Part shown: positions 24,521-33,785 of the stretch, piece by piece
How positions within the stretch are numbered: the first letter of the stretch is position 1
Layout: every line of letters begins with the position of its first letter
Source of the DNA: Sulfitobacter marinus
Lineage (GTDB): Bacteria > Pseudomonadota > Alphaproteobacteria > Rhodobacterales > Rhodobacteraceae
Reading direction: 5' to 3'
Assembly (NCBI RefSeq): GCF_900116285.1
Contig: NZ_FPAJ01000001.1
Coordinates: 496,001 to 560,000, forward strand
DNA length: 64,000 nucleotides
Made by a program: the position numbers and the translations under genes
The notes under the pieces: model-generated
Seen by the model: only the letters and a program-made list of their open reading frames with translations
Told to the model about the DNA's origin: nothing
Databases searched by the model: none

Positions 24521-26470
24521 TCAGTGATCCTTGCGCTTTGACAGATAATCATCGGTGGTGCGCGGGCGGGGGCGTTCGGCACCTGAAAACGGGTTGTTCT
24601 GGGAATGATACTGCGCATTGATGCGGCAGCCGTCACACATCTGGATCATCCGCGCCGTGTCGGAATTGGCGAACATCGAATGCTTTCCGGCCAGTTTCTC
24701 GACGATCTTTTCAACGGTGGATTTAACCCCGAACAGCGTCCCACATTCCACGCAGGCAAAGGGTTCTTCTTCGTTCAAGACCACCTGTTGCAGGGCGGTT
24801 TCGGTCAGGTTGAGCTGCGGCTCTAGCGTGATGGCGTTTTCGGGGCAGACATTGGCGCAAAGCCCGCATTGCAGACACGCGTCTTCCTGAAAACGTAGTT
24901 GCGGCATGTCAGGATTATCGCCAAGGGCACCTGACGGGCACAAAGACACGCAGGCCAGACATAAGGTGCAAGCGTCTGTATCGACCAGAACCGCGCCATA
25001 GGGGGCATCGATGGGCAGCGGTAGAACCTTTTGATCTGGGTTCAACGCCTTAGCCGCCAAACGCGCGACCTGCCGACGGCTGCCGATGGGTAGGATCGGC
25101 TCGACCGTGGGGGGGATGGGCGCGCGGTCAAACAGATGGTCTGACAGCGCATCAGGGTCAGCGATGTCCAGTAACATGGATTGACCCGGCGCAATCGCAT
25201 CCGCCAGCGCAAGCTGCGGGTCAAGGGCGTCGCGTTCGGTTTTCGGCCCCAACAGGATATCGACGTGGCTGAAGCCACTGGATAGCGCCGCGAGCATCTC
25301 GGAATGGCCAAAGCCGGACAGGGCGCTGACCTCCATCGGGATCACATGGGCGGGCAGGCCACGCCCAAAGCGGGCAGCCAGCTCGATCATTTCAGCGCCG
25401 TGATCATCATGGACCAACAGGGCCGCGTTCTCTCCTCCCGACATGCGATAGTTGCGTGCCAGCGTGCTGATCCGGCGGAACATGTGGTCAGGGCCGGGCA
25501 CGTCATAGCTGATGGCACCAGAGGGGCAGACGGCACTACAGGCACCGCATCCAGCGCAAATCATCGGGTCAATGCTGACGGTTTCGCCTGCAGACAGGAT
25601 GGCACCCGTGGGGCAGACGTTCAGGCAATTCGAACAGGCGGGTTGTTCGGCACGGGAATGGGCACAGAGCGTCGGCTCCATGCGGATATAAAGTGGTTTT
25701 TCAAAGGTGCCGACAATCTGGCTGGCGGCCAGAACAGCATCGGCGACGGCAGTCTGGCTACCCGGGTCGGCGCGCAGATAGCCGTCGCGTTTTTCGGGCG
25801 CGGGGAACAGCGGCTGGCCACCGGTCAGATCAAGGATCACATCGCATTGCGACACAGCACCGTCTTGCGGATCGGTCAGGGCAGGGGTGCCACGGCCACC
25901 GGCAAGGCTTTGTTGAAACTGATCAATGCGAATGTCGAACTGCCCCAAGGTGCCGCTGGCACCGCGTAGGGTGCCAATCACGATATCATAGGCGGGTGTG
26001 GGCAAAAATGCGCTGCCCGGTGCCAGCAGCACGGTTACGGCCAGCGCGTCAGATAATTTTTCAGCCGCTGCGATGGCGGCGTCTTCACCACCGATGATCA
26101 GGCAGGTGCCTTCGCTGATGATATCGATTGATTTTGGCGACGGCGGGGCCAGCATTGCGTCGGCAATCAGCGCGGCCATCTTGGGTGTGGTATCATCGCC
26201 ATCGGCGGTCCAGCCCGCGCGGTCGCGAATATCGACACATAGGGGTTCATCGGCGTTCAGCTCTTCGGCCAATGCGGCAAAACGGGGGGCTTCTTGGGCG
26301 CAGGCAATGACCACATCACCGGCCGAGATCGCCTTAGCCGCGGTTTCGATCTGCGTGGTGCACAGGCTTGTGTGGCATCCCGAACAGCTCAATCCGGTTG
26401 CTTCGCCCAAGGCTTTGAAATCGACCTGCTGTGAGCCGAGACAATCACAAACCAACAACGTTTTCGTCAT
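24521..26470 (-). CDS. Multi-cluster 4Fe-4S ferredoxin-like protein (FDH accessory)
   Basis: A 649-residue cytosolic protein. The N-terminal ~240 residues start MTKTLLVCDCLGSQ and contain CSGCHTSLC; two pairs of ferredoxin motifs follow (CSNCLNVCPTGA, CAGCGACSAVCPSGA; then CTLCLACVSLCPSGA and CLQCGLCANVCPENA). The C-terminal region has CVECGTLFG and MCDGCRINAQYH, which may bind another metal. No signal peptide or membrane segment is visible. AAGGGG lies six bases before the ATG at 26470. It is the first gene of the minus-strand accessory operon and probably moves electrons or clusters during assembly of formate dehydrogenase. Confidence 0.82.
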   Translation of the reverse strand: MTKTLLVCDCLGSQQVDFKALGEATGLSCSGCHTSLCTTQIETAAKAISAGDVVIACAQEAPRFAALAEELNADEPLCVDIRDRAGWTADGDDTTPKMAALIADAMLAPPSPKSIDIISEGTCLIIGGEDAAIAAAEKLSDALAVTVLLAPGSAFLPTPAYDIVIGTLRGASGTLGQFDIRIDQFQQSLAGGRGTPALTDPQDGAVSQCDVILDLTGGQPLFPAPEKRDGYLRADPGSQTAVADAVLAASQIVGTFEKPLYIRMEPTLCAHSRAEQPACSNCLNVCPTGAILSAGETVSIDPMICAGCGACSAVCPSGAISYDVPGPDHMFRRISTLARNYRMSGGENAALLVHDDHGAEMIELAARFGRGLPAHVIPMEVSALSGFGHSEMLAALSSGFSHVDILLGPKTERDALDPQLALADAIAPGQSMLLDIADPDALSDHLFDRAPIPPTVEPILPIGSRRQVARLAAKALNPDQKVLPLPIDAPYGAVLVDTDACTLCLACVSLCPSGALGDNPDMPQLRFQEDACLQCGLCANVCPENAITLEPQLNLTETALQQVVLNEEEPFACVECGTLFGVKSTVEKIVEKLAGKHSMFANSDTARMIQMCDGCRINAQYHSQNNPFSGAERPRPRTTDDYLSKRKDH

Positions 26471-26651
26471 GATATCCCCTTGTGCCGATTGTGGATCGTG
26501 CTTCAGGTAGTCAGGAAATGGGCCCACAGTAAACCGCAAATCTGGTTTCTGTGTGGGTCGGGGCCTAATGCAGGTGCAGCATCACCCGAGCTGAATAATA
26601 TTTATGTGCAATCACTTAACCGCATTAACCAGTAATCATTGATGTCTGTGG

Positions 26652-26668
26652 ATGCCGCGTCGCGGCAT
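26652..26668. promoter_or_regulatory. 17-bp perfect palindrome in the divergent FDH control region
   Basis: ATGCCGCG-T-CGCGGCAT is a perfect dyad with eight-base arms, in the 287-base gap between the divergent polyferredoxin and DUF3305-FDH operons. A weaker AAACCTTTG...CAAAGTTT repeat lies at about 26698-26720. Both are candidate operators. Confidence 0.45.
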
Positions 26669-26757
26669 AACAACCGCGTGAAGGGAAATATCAAAAAAAC
26701 CTTTGTCGTTTTCAAAGTTTTGCGTCACCATAAGGGCAGCCAAACGAGGGGATTTAA

Positions 26758-27324
26758 TTGCCGCGTAGCCATCCAAATTCAGTGACCATTCCGGTTGGTG
26801 TCGTTGTTCGACGCACGCCTGGGGTTACGCGTTGGGCAAAATATGCCTGGACGGTCACAGATATTTTGCCGGGCGCAGCACCTGCTGATTGGAAGGTTCT
26901 AAGGTCTGAAGGCGACGTTACCGAATACCACGCGGCGACCCTGCCACTTACGTTATATGTCCCTGATGCCGAGGCCTACGCGCATGAATTGCAGGCCCGC
27001 ATCCCGTCGATCTATACGGTGCTACGCCCCAATGCAGAAAGCGGCGGCGTGCCGTGGTCTGTCGCCCTTGTGACGGCATCCCCCTACGAGGCACAGGATT
27101 ACTGCGATTCTGCCGAAGAGTTGGTCGAAAAGCTGCCAATGCCGCATGGGTTGCACGCATTGATCGTTGAATTCGTGGATAAACACTACGAGGAAGAGGC
27201 CTTTGTGAAGCGTCGCCGTAAAAACGCGCGGGTGGATCAGACCGATGATGGTATAGGCGATGCCCGTATCCGCCAGACCACCGATGTGTACCGCGCCCCG
27301 CGCCGCCGCGAGGTGGCCAATTGA
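26758..27324 (+). CDS. DUF3305 protein (FDH accessory), TTG start
   Basis: A 188-residue soluble protein with IPVGVVVRRTPGVTRWAKYAWTV and the rest of the DUF3305 pattern (VTEYHAATLPLTLYVPDAEAYAHELQ, VALVTASPYEAQDY). The C-terminus is strongly basic (VKRRRKNAR, APRRREVAN). The start is TTG, set six bases after a clear GAGGGG; no ATG occurs earlier in the frame. DUF3305 genes sit upstream of FDH alpha in alphaproteobacteria; their role is not established. It is first in the plus-strand FDH operon. Confidence 0.75.
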   Translation: MPRSHPNSVTIPVGVVVRRTPGVTRWAKYAWTVTDILPGAAPADWKVLRSEGDVTEYHAATLPLTLYVPDAEAYAHELQARIPSIYTVLRPNAESGGVPWSVALVTASPYEAQDYCDSAEELVEKLPMPHGLHALIVEFVDKHYEEEAFVKRRRKNARVDQTDDGIGDARIRQTTDVYRAPRRREVAN

Positions 27325-27926
27325 CCTCAACGCTTTCATCATGGTCCCGCAGACGTGCCGCCGTCGCCGCCGAAGAGGCCGCGCTGAAGCGCGAAGCCGA
27401 TGATGCCATTGTTGCAGAGCAGCAGGCGGAGCTGGCCGAGAAAACCGATGCCGAGATTTTAGAGGAGCTGGGCCTGCCGGATCCTGATGCGCTGGTTCTG
27501 GGTGATAACGTTAAGGCATTCATGGTTAAGACCGTCCCGCAACACCTGCGCAACCGGGCGCTGCGATCCCTATGGCGGAGCAATCCCGTTCTGGCCTGCG
27601 TTGACGGGTTGAATGACTATGACGATGATTACCTGACCGGCAGCACGGGGCAGGGGCCGATCAAGACCGGTTATCAAGTTGGCAAAGGCATGTTGGCGCA
27701 TCTGCTCGAGATGGAGCGCCAAGCGGCCGCGCCTGCCGAGGCCGCGTTGGTGGATGCTGACGGCACCGATGAAGACGAAGAGGTGCTGGTGGTGGAGGGT
27801 GAGGTGATCGCCGCCACGGACGAGGTATCGGTTGATGACGCCCAAGTCGAAGAGGCCGAAGACATCGAACAAACCGCGCCGACCCGCCGCCGTATGCAAT
27901 TTCGTTTCGAAGGGCAAAGCACATGA
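27321..27926 (+). CDS. DUF3306 protein (FDH accessory), TTG start
   Basis: A 201-residue protein: a helical, Ala/Glu-rich N-terminus (SSWSRRRAAVAAEEAALKREADDA), a core with LPDPDALVLGDNVKAFMVKTVPQHLRNRALRSLWRSNPVLACVDGLNDYDDDY, then a long acidic tail ending TRRRMQFRFEG. The core is the DUF3306 signature. The TTG start overlaps the DUF3305 stop (TTGA) and follows GAGGTGG, so the two are translationally coupled. Function unknown; the constant linkage with DUF3305 and TorD suggests a shared role in FDH maturation. Confidence 0.73.
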   Translation: MTSTLSSWSRRRAAVAAEEAALKREADDAIVAEQQAELAEKTDAEILEELGLPDPDALVLGDNVKAFMVKTVPQHLRNRALRSLWRSNPVLACVDGLNDYDDDYLTGSTGQGPIKTGYQVGKGMLAHLLEMERQAAAPAEAALVDADGTDEDEEVLVVEGEVIAATDEVSVDDAQVEEAEDIEQTAPTRRRMQFRFEGQST

Positions 27927-28537
27927 ATGTGGCCGCAACATTGCCTGAAGTCACCCAAGAGGACCGCCTGCGCGCCGATCTGTACAACTATCTTGGGGTG
28001 ATGCTGTCCGGGCCGCCCGATCAGATGTTGCTGGATCAAACCGCAAACCTTGAGGGCGACGAGACTCCATTGGGCCAAGCGATCCAAGGGCTGGCGCGCG
28101 TGGCCAAGGTATCGCGGCCAAAATCGGTGCGCACAGAGTTCAACGCTTTGTTTATCGGGCTAGGGCGTGGCGAATTGCTGCCCTATGCCAGCTATTATCT
28201 GACCGGGTTTTTGAACGAAAAACCGCTGGCGAATTTGCGCAAGACCATGGCCAGCCTCGGGATGACCCGCGCCCAAGATGTGTTCGAACCCGAAGACAAC
28301 ATCGCATCCTTGATGGAGATGATGGCCGGCATGATCGTCGGGCGGTTTGGTCGCGTGGCCACAATCAGCGAACAACAACAGTTTTTTAACGCACATATCG
28401 GCAGTTGGGCAGCGCATTATTTTGCCGATCTGCAAGCTGCCAAATCATCAGTTCTATACGCGTCTGTGGGGGCCGTTGGCGCGGCCTTTATGGATATCGA
28501 ACGCGAAGCATTCCGCATGACCAAAGCTGAACGGTAA
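27923..28537 (+). CDS. TorD/DmsD-family molybdoenzyme chaperone
   Basis: A 204-residue all-helical protein of the TorD superfamily, with DRLRADLYNYLGVMLSGPPD at the front, then RTEFNALFIGLGRGELLPYASYYLTGFLNEKPL, which holds the E-F-x-x-L-F-x-x-P/L region of the family. Such chaperones bind the Tat leader of molybdenum or tungsten enzymes and hold the apoprotein for cofactor insertion before export. The ATG overlaps the DUF3306 stop. The likely client is the Tat-exported FDH alpha subunit 350 bases downstream. Confidence 0.85.
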   Translation: MNVAATLPEVTQEDRLRADLYNYLGVMLSGPPDQMLLDQTANLEGDETPLGQAIQGLARVAKVSRPKSVRTEFNALFIGLGRGELLPYASYYLTGFLNEKPLANLRKTMASLGMTRAQDVFEPEDNIASLMEMMAGMIVGRFGRVATISEQQQFFNAHIGSWAAHYFADLQAAKSSVLYASVGAVGAAFMDIEREAFRMTKAER

Positions 28538-28591
28538 TGCGTAACATGTCGGTGGGGACGCCCGCCGGTTAACTTGAAGGGAAGGTACCAA

Positions 28592-28783
28592 ATGACCGAC
28601 AAGACAAAAGGCGCAAGCCGCCGCGACTTTCTGAAATTTGCAGGCACAGCTGCACCCGCGGCCGCCGCCGCAATTGTTGCCGGCGGGGCAACGGGGGCCG
28701 AAGCACAACCGGCAGACCTGTCATCCGAGACCATGCAGGATACCGCGCACACCCGCGCCTATCTGGAAAGCACACGTTTCTAG
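28592..28783 (+). CDS. Small Tat-signal peptide protein of formate dehydrogenase region
   Basis: Only 63 residues: a twin-arginine motif (SRRDFLKFAG), an Ala-rich hydrophobic stretch (APAAAAAIVAGGATGAEA) and about 20 mature residues ending AYLESTRF. It matches the 'formate dehydrogenase region TAT target' type of small protein that precedes FDH alpha genes in many proteobacteria. The ATG at 28592 follows AAGGGAAGG. Its function is unknown; a periplasmic peptide or Tat-pathway partner of the FDH are both possible. Confidence 0.78.
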   Translation: MTDKTKGASRRDFLKFAGTAAPAAAAAIVAGGATGAEAQPADLSSETMQDTAHTRAYLESTRF

Positions 28784-28883
28784 TTTCTAATAGCCAACTC
28801 AACACCGGTGACGGGCCTGACATGCCAACGCGGTGAGCGACGTAGAATTCTCCGGCTGATGCTGGAAAAAGGGGAGAAATACC

Positions 28884-31883
28884 ATGCTGAGGAAAAAGAC
28901 CAACGGGTATACACGCAGATCAGGCCGCGCGCCGATCGTCGTGAACAACGGCAATAGTACGATTGACCGACGCGGGTTTCTGCGCGGATCGGGCCTTGCC
29001 ATTGGCGGGCTAACGGCCATCGCCGCCACGGGTGGTTCCGTTACCAAAGCGACTGCCCAAACCGCTGCGACCCGCGCGGTTGAGACGGTTAAATCGGTAT
29101 GTACCCACTGTTCCGTCGGTTGCACCGTGATTGCCGAGGTCGATAATGGCGTCTGGACGGGGCAGGAACCCGGCTGGGACAGCCCGTTCAACCTAGGTGC
29201 GCATTGTGCCAAAGGGGCATCGGTACGTGAACATGCCCATGGCGAACGTCGCCTGAAATATCCGATGAAAAAAGAAGGCGGCGAATGGGTTCGCATCAGC
29301 TGGGAGCAGGCGATCAACGAGATCGGCGACGGCATGATGAAAATCCGCGACGAAAGCGGGCCGGATTCGGTGTACTGGCTGGGCAGCGCCAAGCATAACA
29401 ACGAACAGGCCTACCTGTTCCGCAAGTTTGCGGCCTATTGGGGCACCAACAACGTCGACCATCAGGCGCGTATCTGCCATTCAACCACGGTTGCGGGTGT
29501 TGCGAACACCTGGGGCTACGGTGCCATGACCAACAGCTATAATGACATCCACAACAGCAAGGCGATTTTTGTCATCGGGGGCAACCCGGCGGAGGCACAC
29601 CCGGTATCGCTGCTGCATCTGCTGAAGGCCAAGGAACAAAACAACGCGCCGCTGATCGTATGCGACCCGCGCTTCACCCGCACGGCGGCCCATGCTGACG
29701 AATATGTGCGCTTCCGGCCCGGATCGGACGTGGCGCTTGTCTGGGGTATCCTGTGGCACATCTTTGAAAACGGATGGGAAGACAAAGAATTCATCCGCAC
29801 CCGTGTCTGGGGCATGGACGAGATCAAGACCGAAGTGGCCAAATGGACGCCGGACGAGGTTGAGCGTGTCACAGGTACACCCGGTGTCCAGCTTGAGCGT
29901 GTGGCGCGGACCTTGGTTAACAACCGCCCGGGCACCGTGATCTGGTGTATGGGTGGCACGCAGCACACCAATGGTAACAACAACACGCGCGCCTACTGCA
30001 TCTTGCAGCTTGCACTTGGCAACATGGGCACCGCAGGCGGCGGCACCAATATTTTCCGCGGCCACGACAACGTACAGGGTGCGACTGACCTTGGCGTTCT
30101 GGCTGATACATTGCCGGGGTATTACGGTCTTTCCGCCGGTGCCTGGGCCCACTGGGCGCGGGTGTGGGAAGAAGACCTAGATTACCTCAAAGGACGGTTC
30201 AGCAGTGAGACCGTTGGCGATACGCCAATGATGAACCTGACCGGTATCCCCGTAAGTCGTTGGATTGACGGCGTTTTGGAAGAGGCCGAAGACCTCGACC
30301 AGCCCGATAGCACACGGGCGATGGTTTTGTGGGGCCATGCGCCGAACTCTCAGACCCGTCAAAAAGAAATGAAAACGGCGATGGAAAAGCTCGACATGCT
30401 GGTCGTGGTCGATCCCTATCCGACAGTGTCCGCCGTGCTGCAAGACCGCAGCGACGGGGTGTACCTGCTGCCGGCCTGTACGCAGTTTGAAACGCGCGGT
30501 TCTGTGACGGCGTCCAACCGGTCGCTGCAATGGCGCGACAAGGTGGTTGATCCGCTGTTTGAATCGCTGCCCGATCACACGATCATCGCAATGTTTGCCG
30601 AAAAATTCGGTTTCCACGACAAAATCTTCCGCAACATCGCAATCGATGAAGGTGGTGAGCCAAACGTCGAGGACATCACCCGCGAGTTTAACCGTGGTAT
30701 GTGGACCATCGGCTATACGGGCCAAAGCCCCGAGCGGATGAAGATGCACATGGCCAATCAACACACCTTCGATCGCACAACCTTGCGGGCGAATGGCGGG
30801 CCGGCCGATGGCGATTTTTACGGGATGCCATGGCCGTCTTGGGGCACAGCCGAGATGAACCACCCCGGCACGGCGAACCTATATGATATGTCGCTGCCGG
30901 TGGCCAAGGGCGGGCTGACCTTCCGCGCCCGTTTCGGTGTGGAACGCGACGGCGATAACCTGCTGGCCGAGGGTGTATTCTCGGCTGGGTCCGAGATCGA
31001 GGACGGCTACCCCGAGTTCACCATGCAAATGCTGCGTGATCTGGGTTGGGACGGTGACCTGACCGACGAAGAACGCGCATCGATCAATTTTGTTGCGGGC
31101 TTCCCTGATGGCGATCCGAATATGGGCAACGCATCGGATGACGGTGGTGCCAATGAAGAAGTCGGTGAAACCTCGCAGACTGGTGAAATTCCATCAGATT
31201 ACGTCAAAAAGACGGGCGGCGTGAACTGGAAGACCGACCTTTCCGGCGGTATTCAGCGGGTCGCAATTGCCCATGGCTGTGCGCCCTTTGGCAACGCCAA
31301 GGCCCGCGCCGTGGTCTGGACTTTCCCCGATCCGGTGCCAATCCACCGCGAGCCGCTGTATTCGAACCGGCGCGATCTGGTGGCCGATTACCCGACTTAT
31401 GAGGATAAAAAATTCTGGCGGGTCCCCACCATGTATGCCTCGATCCAGGAGAAGGATTTCTCGGGGGATTATCCGATCATCCTGACCTCTGGTCGTTTGG
31501 TTGAATACGAGGGGGGCGGCGACGAGAGCCGTTCAAACCCGTGGCTGGCCGAACTCCAACAAGACATGTTTGTCGAAATTAACACACGGGATGCCAACAA
31601 TCTGGGCGTCCGTGACGGGCAGCAAGTCTGGGTCGAAGGCCCCGAAGGTGGCAAGGTCAAAGTGATGGCCATGGTCACCGAGCGGGTCGGCGAAGGTGTG
31701 GCGTTCATGCCGTTCCACTTTGGCGGACATCTGGAAGGTGTTGATCTGAGGGATAAATATCCCGAAGGGGCCGATCCATATGTCTTGGGCGAAAGCTCCA
31801 ACACCGCGCAAACCTATGGCTATGACAGTGTAACCCAGATGCAAGAGACCAAGGCTACTCTTTGCAAAATCTGGACAGCGTAA
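28884..31883 (+). CDS. Formate dehydrogenase catalytic (alpha) subunit, Cys type, Tat-exported
   Basis: A 999-residue molybdopterin oxidoreductase. The leader carries the Tat motif DRRGFLRGSG (Arg29-Arg30). A 4Fe-4S site uses Cys73, Cys76, Cys80 and Cys108. The metal ligand is Cys198 followed by His199 (RICHSTTV), where some enzymes have selenocysteine. The later DVALVWGILWHIFENGW and the C-terminal molydopterin-binding beta-barrel (YPIILTSGRLVEY, GQQVWVEGPEGGKVKV) complete the fold. It oxidises formate to CO2 in the periplasm and passes electrons through the beta and gamma subunits to the quinone pool. The tungstate importer nearby suggests tungsten may be the metal; sequence alone cannot tell. 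GGGGAG precedes the ATG. Confidence 0.93.
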   Translation: MLRKKTNGYTRRSGRAPIVVNNGNSTIDRRGFLRGSGLAIGGLTAIAATGGSVTKATAQTAATRAVETVKSVCTHCSVGCTVIAEVDNGVWTGQEPGWDSPFNLGAHCAKGASVREHAHGERRLKYPMKKEGGEWVRISWEQAINEIGDGMMKIRDESGPDSVYWLGSAKHNNEQAYLFRKFAAYWGTNNVDHQARICHSTTVAGVANTWGYGAMTNSYNDIHNSKAIFVIGGNPAEAHPVSLLHLLKAKEQNNAPLIVCDPRFTRTAAHADEYVRFRPGSDVALVWGILWHIFENGWEDKEFIRTRVWGMDEIKTEVAKWTPDEVERVTGTPGVQLERVARTLVNNRPGTVIWCMGGTQHTNGNNNTRAYCILQLALGNMGTAGGGTNIFRGHDNVQGATDLGVLADTLPGYYGLSAGAWAHWARVWEEDLDYLKGRFSSETVGDTPMMNLTGIPVSRWIDGVLEEAEDLDQPDSTRAMVLWGHAPNSQTRQKEMKTAMEKLDMLVVVDPYPTVSAVLQDRSDGVYLLPACTQFETRGSVTASNRSLQWRDKVVDPLFESLPDHTIIAMFAEKFGFHDKIFRNIAIDEGGEPNVEDITREFNRGMWTIGYTGQSPERMKMHMANQHTFDRTTLRANGGPADGDFYGMPWPSWGTAEMNHPGTANLYDMSLPVAKGGLTFRARFGVERDGDNLLAEGVFSAGSEIEDGYPEFTMQMLRDLGWDGDLTDEERASINFVAGFPDGDPNMGNASDDGGANEEVGETSQTGEIPSDYVKKTGGVNWKTDLSGGIQRVAIAHGCAPFGNAKARAVVWTFPDPVPIHREPLYSNRRDLVADYPTYEDKKFWRVPTMYASIQEKDFSGDYPIILTSGRLVEYEGGGDESRSNPWLAELQQDMFVEINTRDANNLGVRDGQQVWVEGPEGGKVKVMAMVTERVGEGVAFMPFHFGGHLEGVDLRDKYPEGADPYVLGESSNTAQTYGYDSVTQMQETKATLCKIWTA

Positions 31884-31895
31884 GGGAGAGATAAG

Positions 31896-32489
31896 ATGGC
31901 TAGAGCAAAATTCCTCTGCGACGCTGAACGCTGCATCGAATGCAACGCCTGCGTTACCGCCTGTAAAAACGAACATGAAGTGCCATGGGGCATCAACCGC
32001 CGTAAGGTTGTCACGATCAACGATGGCAAACCCGGCGAACGGTCGATCTCGGTCGCCTGTATGCACTGCTCGGACGCACCTTGTATGGCGGTTTGTCCCA
32101 CCGACTGTTTCTATCAAACAGACGACGGTGTGGTGCTGCACTCAAAAGACCTGTGCATCGGCTGCGGCTACTGCTTTTACGCATGCCCCTTTGGTGCGCC
32201 GCAGTACCCCCAAGCGGGCAACTTCGGGTCGCGCGGGAAAATGGACAAATGTACCTTCTGTGCCGGTGGCCCCGAAGAAAACAACTCCACCGCCGAATTC
32301 CAGAAATACGGGCGCAACCGCATCGCCGAAGGCAAACTGCCGATCTGCGCCGAGATGTGTTCAACCAAGGCGTTGCTTGCCGGTGACGGCGATGTCGTCT
32401 CGGGCATCTACCGCGAACGGGTTGTGGCACGGGGCTTTGGCTCCGGCGCATGGGGCTGGGGCACCGCCTATGAACAAAAGGGCGGCTAA
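31896..32489 (+). CDS. Formate dehydrogenase iron-sulfur (beta) subunit
   Basis: A 197-residue four-cluster ferredoxin of the FDH3/DMSO-reductase beta type. Cysteine groups: CIECNACVTACKNEH, CMHCSDAPCMAVCPTDC, CIGCGYCFYACPFGA and CTFCAG...CAEMC, i.e. four 4Fe-4S sites. It has no signal of its own, so it is probably exported together with the Tat-bearing alpha subunit. It links the alpha subunit to the membrane cytochrome. It starts 12 bases after the alpha stop. Confidence 0.92.
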   Translation: MARAKFLCDAERCIECNACVTACKNEHEVPWGINRRKVVTINDGKPGERSISVACMHCSDAPCMAVCPTDCFYQTDDGVVLHSKDLCIGCGYCFYACPFGAPQYPQAGNFGSRGKMDKCTFCAGGPEENNSTAEFQKYGRNRIAEGKLPICAEMCSTKALLAGDGDVVSGIYRERVVARGFGSGAWGWGTAYEQKGG

Positions 32490-32515
32490 CTGCCCGTTAT
32501 GATATGACAATCATA

Positions 32516-32543
32516 GGGGCGGCCTGTTACGGGACCGCCCTTA
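32516..32543 (+). terminator. Hairpin between FDH beta and gamma genes
   Basis: GGGGCGG pairs with CCGCCCT over a 12-base loop, followed by TTATTT. It may lower expression of the gamma subunit or protect the upstream mRNA. Confidence 0.5.
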
Positions 32544-32569
32544 TTTGATCCGCCAAAAGGGATATAACG

Positions 32570-33784
32570 ATGTCGCGCTTCATTGCCGTTTTCTTGATTT
32601 GCCTGCCCGTTTTGCTGGGTCTGTCCGCTGGGTCGGAGGCCGACGCGCAAACCAATGTACCGCCTCAAACCAGCACGGTTGATAGCAACCCTGCCGTGTC
32701 CAAGCTGGATGACATCTTGCGGCGGCAAGAGGGGCTGAAAACCGCAGACGATGTGATCCGCGCGAATGAAACGGGCGATCCGGATGCCGCCATGCCCACC
32801 ACCGACCAATTGGGCACCCTTGGCGGGGCGTCTGACGCCGATCTGTGGCGCGCCTTCCGCTTTGGCAAGGCTGACATCACCACCCAGGCGCGCGTGCCTG
32901 CGGCCACGACCCTGATTCAAGACGGCGGCATGTGGTGGCTCGACTTTCGTCGTGGCCCCCTGCAAACGATTGCGATTTACCTGCTGGGCGGCACCTTGCT
33001 GGCGCTGGCACTGTTCTATCTGATCCGGGGCCGTATCCGCATCGAGGGCGAAAAAACCGGGCGGACGCTGCTGCGGTTTCAGGCCTTTGAACGCTTTGGC
33101 CACTGGATGCTGGCATCGTCCTTTGTGCTGCTCGGGGTGACGGGCCTGATTTCCTTGTTTGGCCGCACCGTGCTGATCCCCGCCTTTGGTCACGAGGCGT
33201 TTTCATCCGTCGCGATTGTCTGCAAATGGGTGCATAACAACGTGTCATGGGCCTTTATGATCGCGCTGATATTCGTGTTCATCATATGGGTCGTCCACAA
33301 TATCCCCGACCGCACAGACCTGCGCTGGCTGGCAAAGGGTGGCGGGTTGATCGGGGGCGGCCACCCGCCTGCGAAAAAGTTCAACGCGGGCCAAAAGCTG
33401 ATTTTCTGGGCGGTGATCCTGCTGGGCGGGTCGATTTCTCTCTTCGGTTTATCCTTGCTTTTCCCGTTTGAATTCAACCTCTTCGGTCATACGTTTTCGT
33501 GGCTGAACGGCTTGGGCGCGCCGGGATGGTTCGGATTTGCCGATCTGCCATACCCGCTCGCTCCGCAAGAGGAAATGCAATACGCCCAACTGTGGCACGC
33601 GCTGATCAGCCTGATCCTGACCGCGATTATTTTCGCACATATCTATCTAGGCTCCATCGGCATGGAAGGCGCGTTTGATGCCATGGGCAAGGGCGAAGTC
33701 GAAGAACAATGGGCCCGCGAACATCACAGCATCTGGGCCGAAGAAGTCGCCGGACCAAAACCCGCAGCACGCAAGGAGCCATAA
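32570..33784 (+). CDS. Formate dehydrogenase cytochrome b (gamma) subunit
   Basis: A 404-residue membrane subunit. A signal peptide (cleavage near ADA, residue 25) leads to a ~110-residue periplasmic domain, which is an extension relative to E. coli FdnI. Four to five membrane helices follow, with haem-b histidines in FERFGHWMLAS, CKWVHNNVSWAF, LWHALISL and FAHIYLG. It carries electrons from the beta subunit to ubiquinone. AAGGG precedes the ATG. Confidence 0.9.
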   Translation: MSRFIAVFLICLPVLLGLSAGSEADAQTNVPPQTSTVDSNPAVSKLDDILRRQEGLKTADDVIRANETGDPDAAMPTTDQLGTLGGASDADLWRAFRFGKADITTQARVPAATTLIQDGGMWWLDFRRGPLQTIAIYLLGGTLLALALFYLIRGRIRIEGEKTGRTLLRFQAFERFGHWMLASSFVLLGVTGLISLFGRTVLIPAFGHEAFSSVAIVCKWVHNNVSWAFMIALIFVFIIWVVHNIPDRTDLRWLAKGGGLIGGGHPPAKKFNAGQKLIFWAVILLGGSISLFGLSLLFPFEFNLFGHTFSWLNGLGAPGWFGFADLPYPLAPQEEMQYAQLWHALISLILTAIIFAHIYLGSIGMEGAFDAMGKGEVEEQWAREHHSIWAEEVAGPKPAARKEP

Positions 33785-33785
33785 C

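Noticed and set aside
28884-31883. Selenocysteine (in-frame TGA) in FDH alpha
   Set aside because: The active-site codon is TGC (Cys198), and the frame has no internal TGA.
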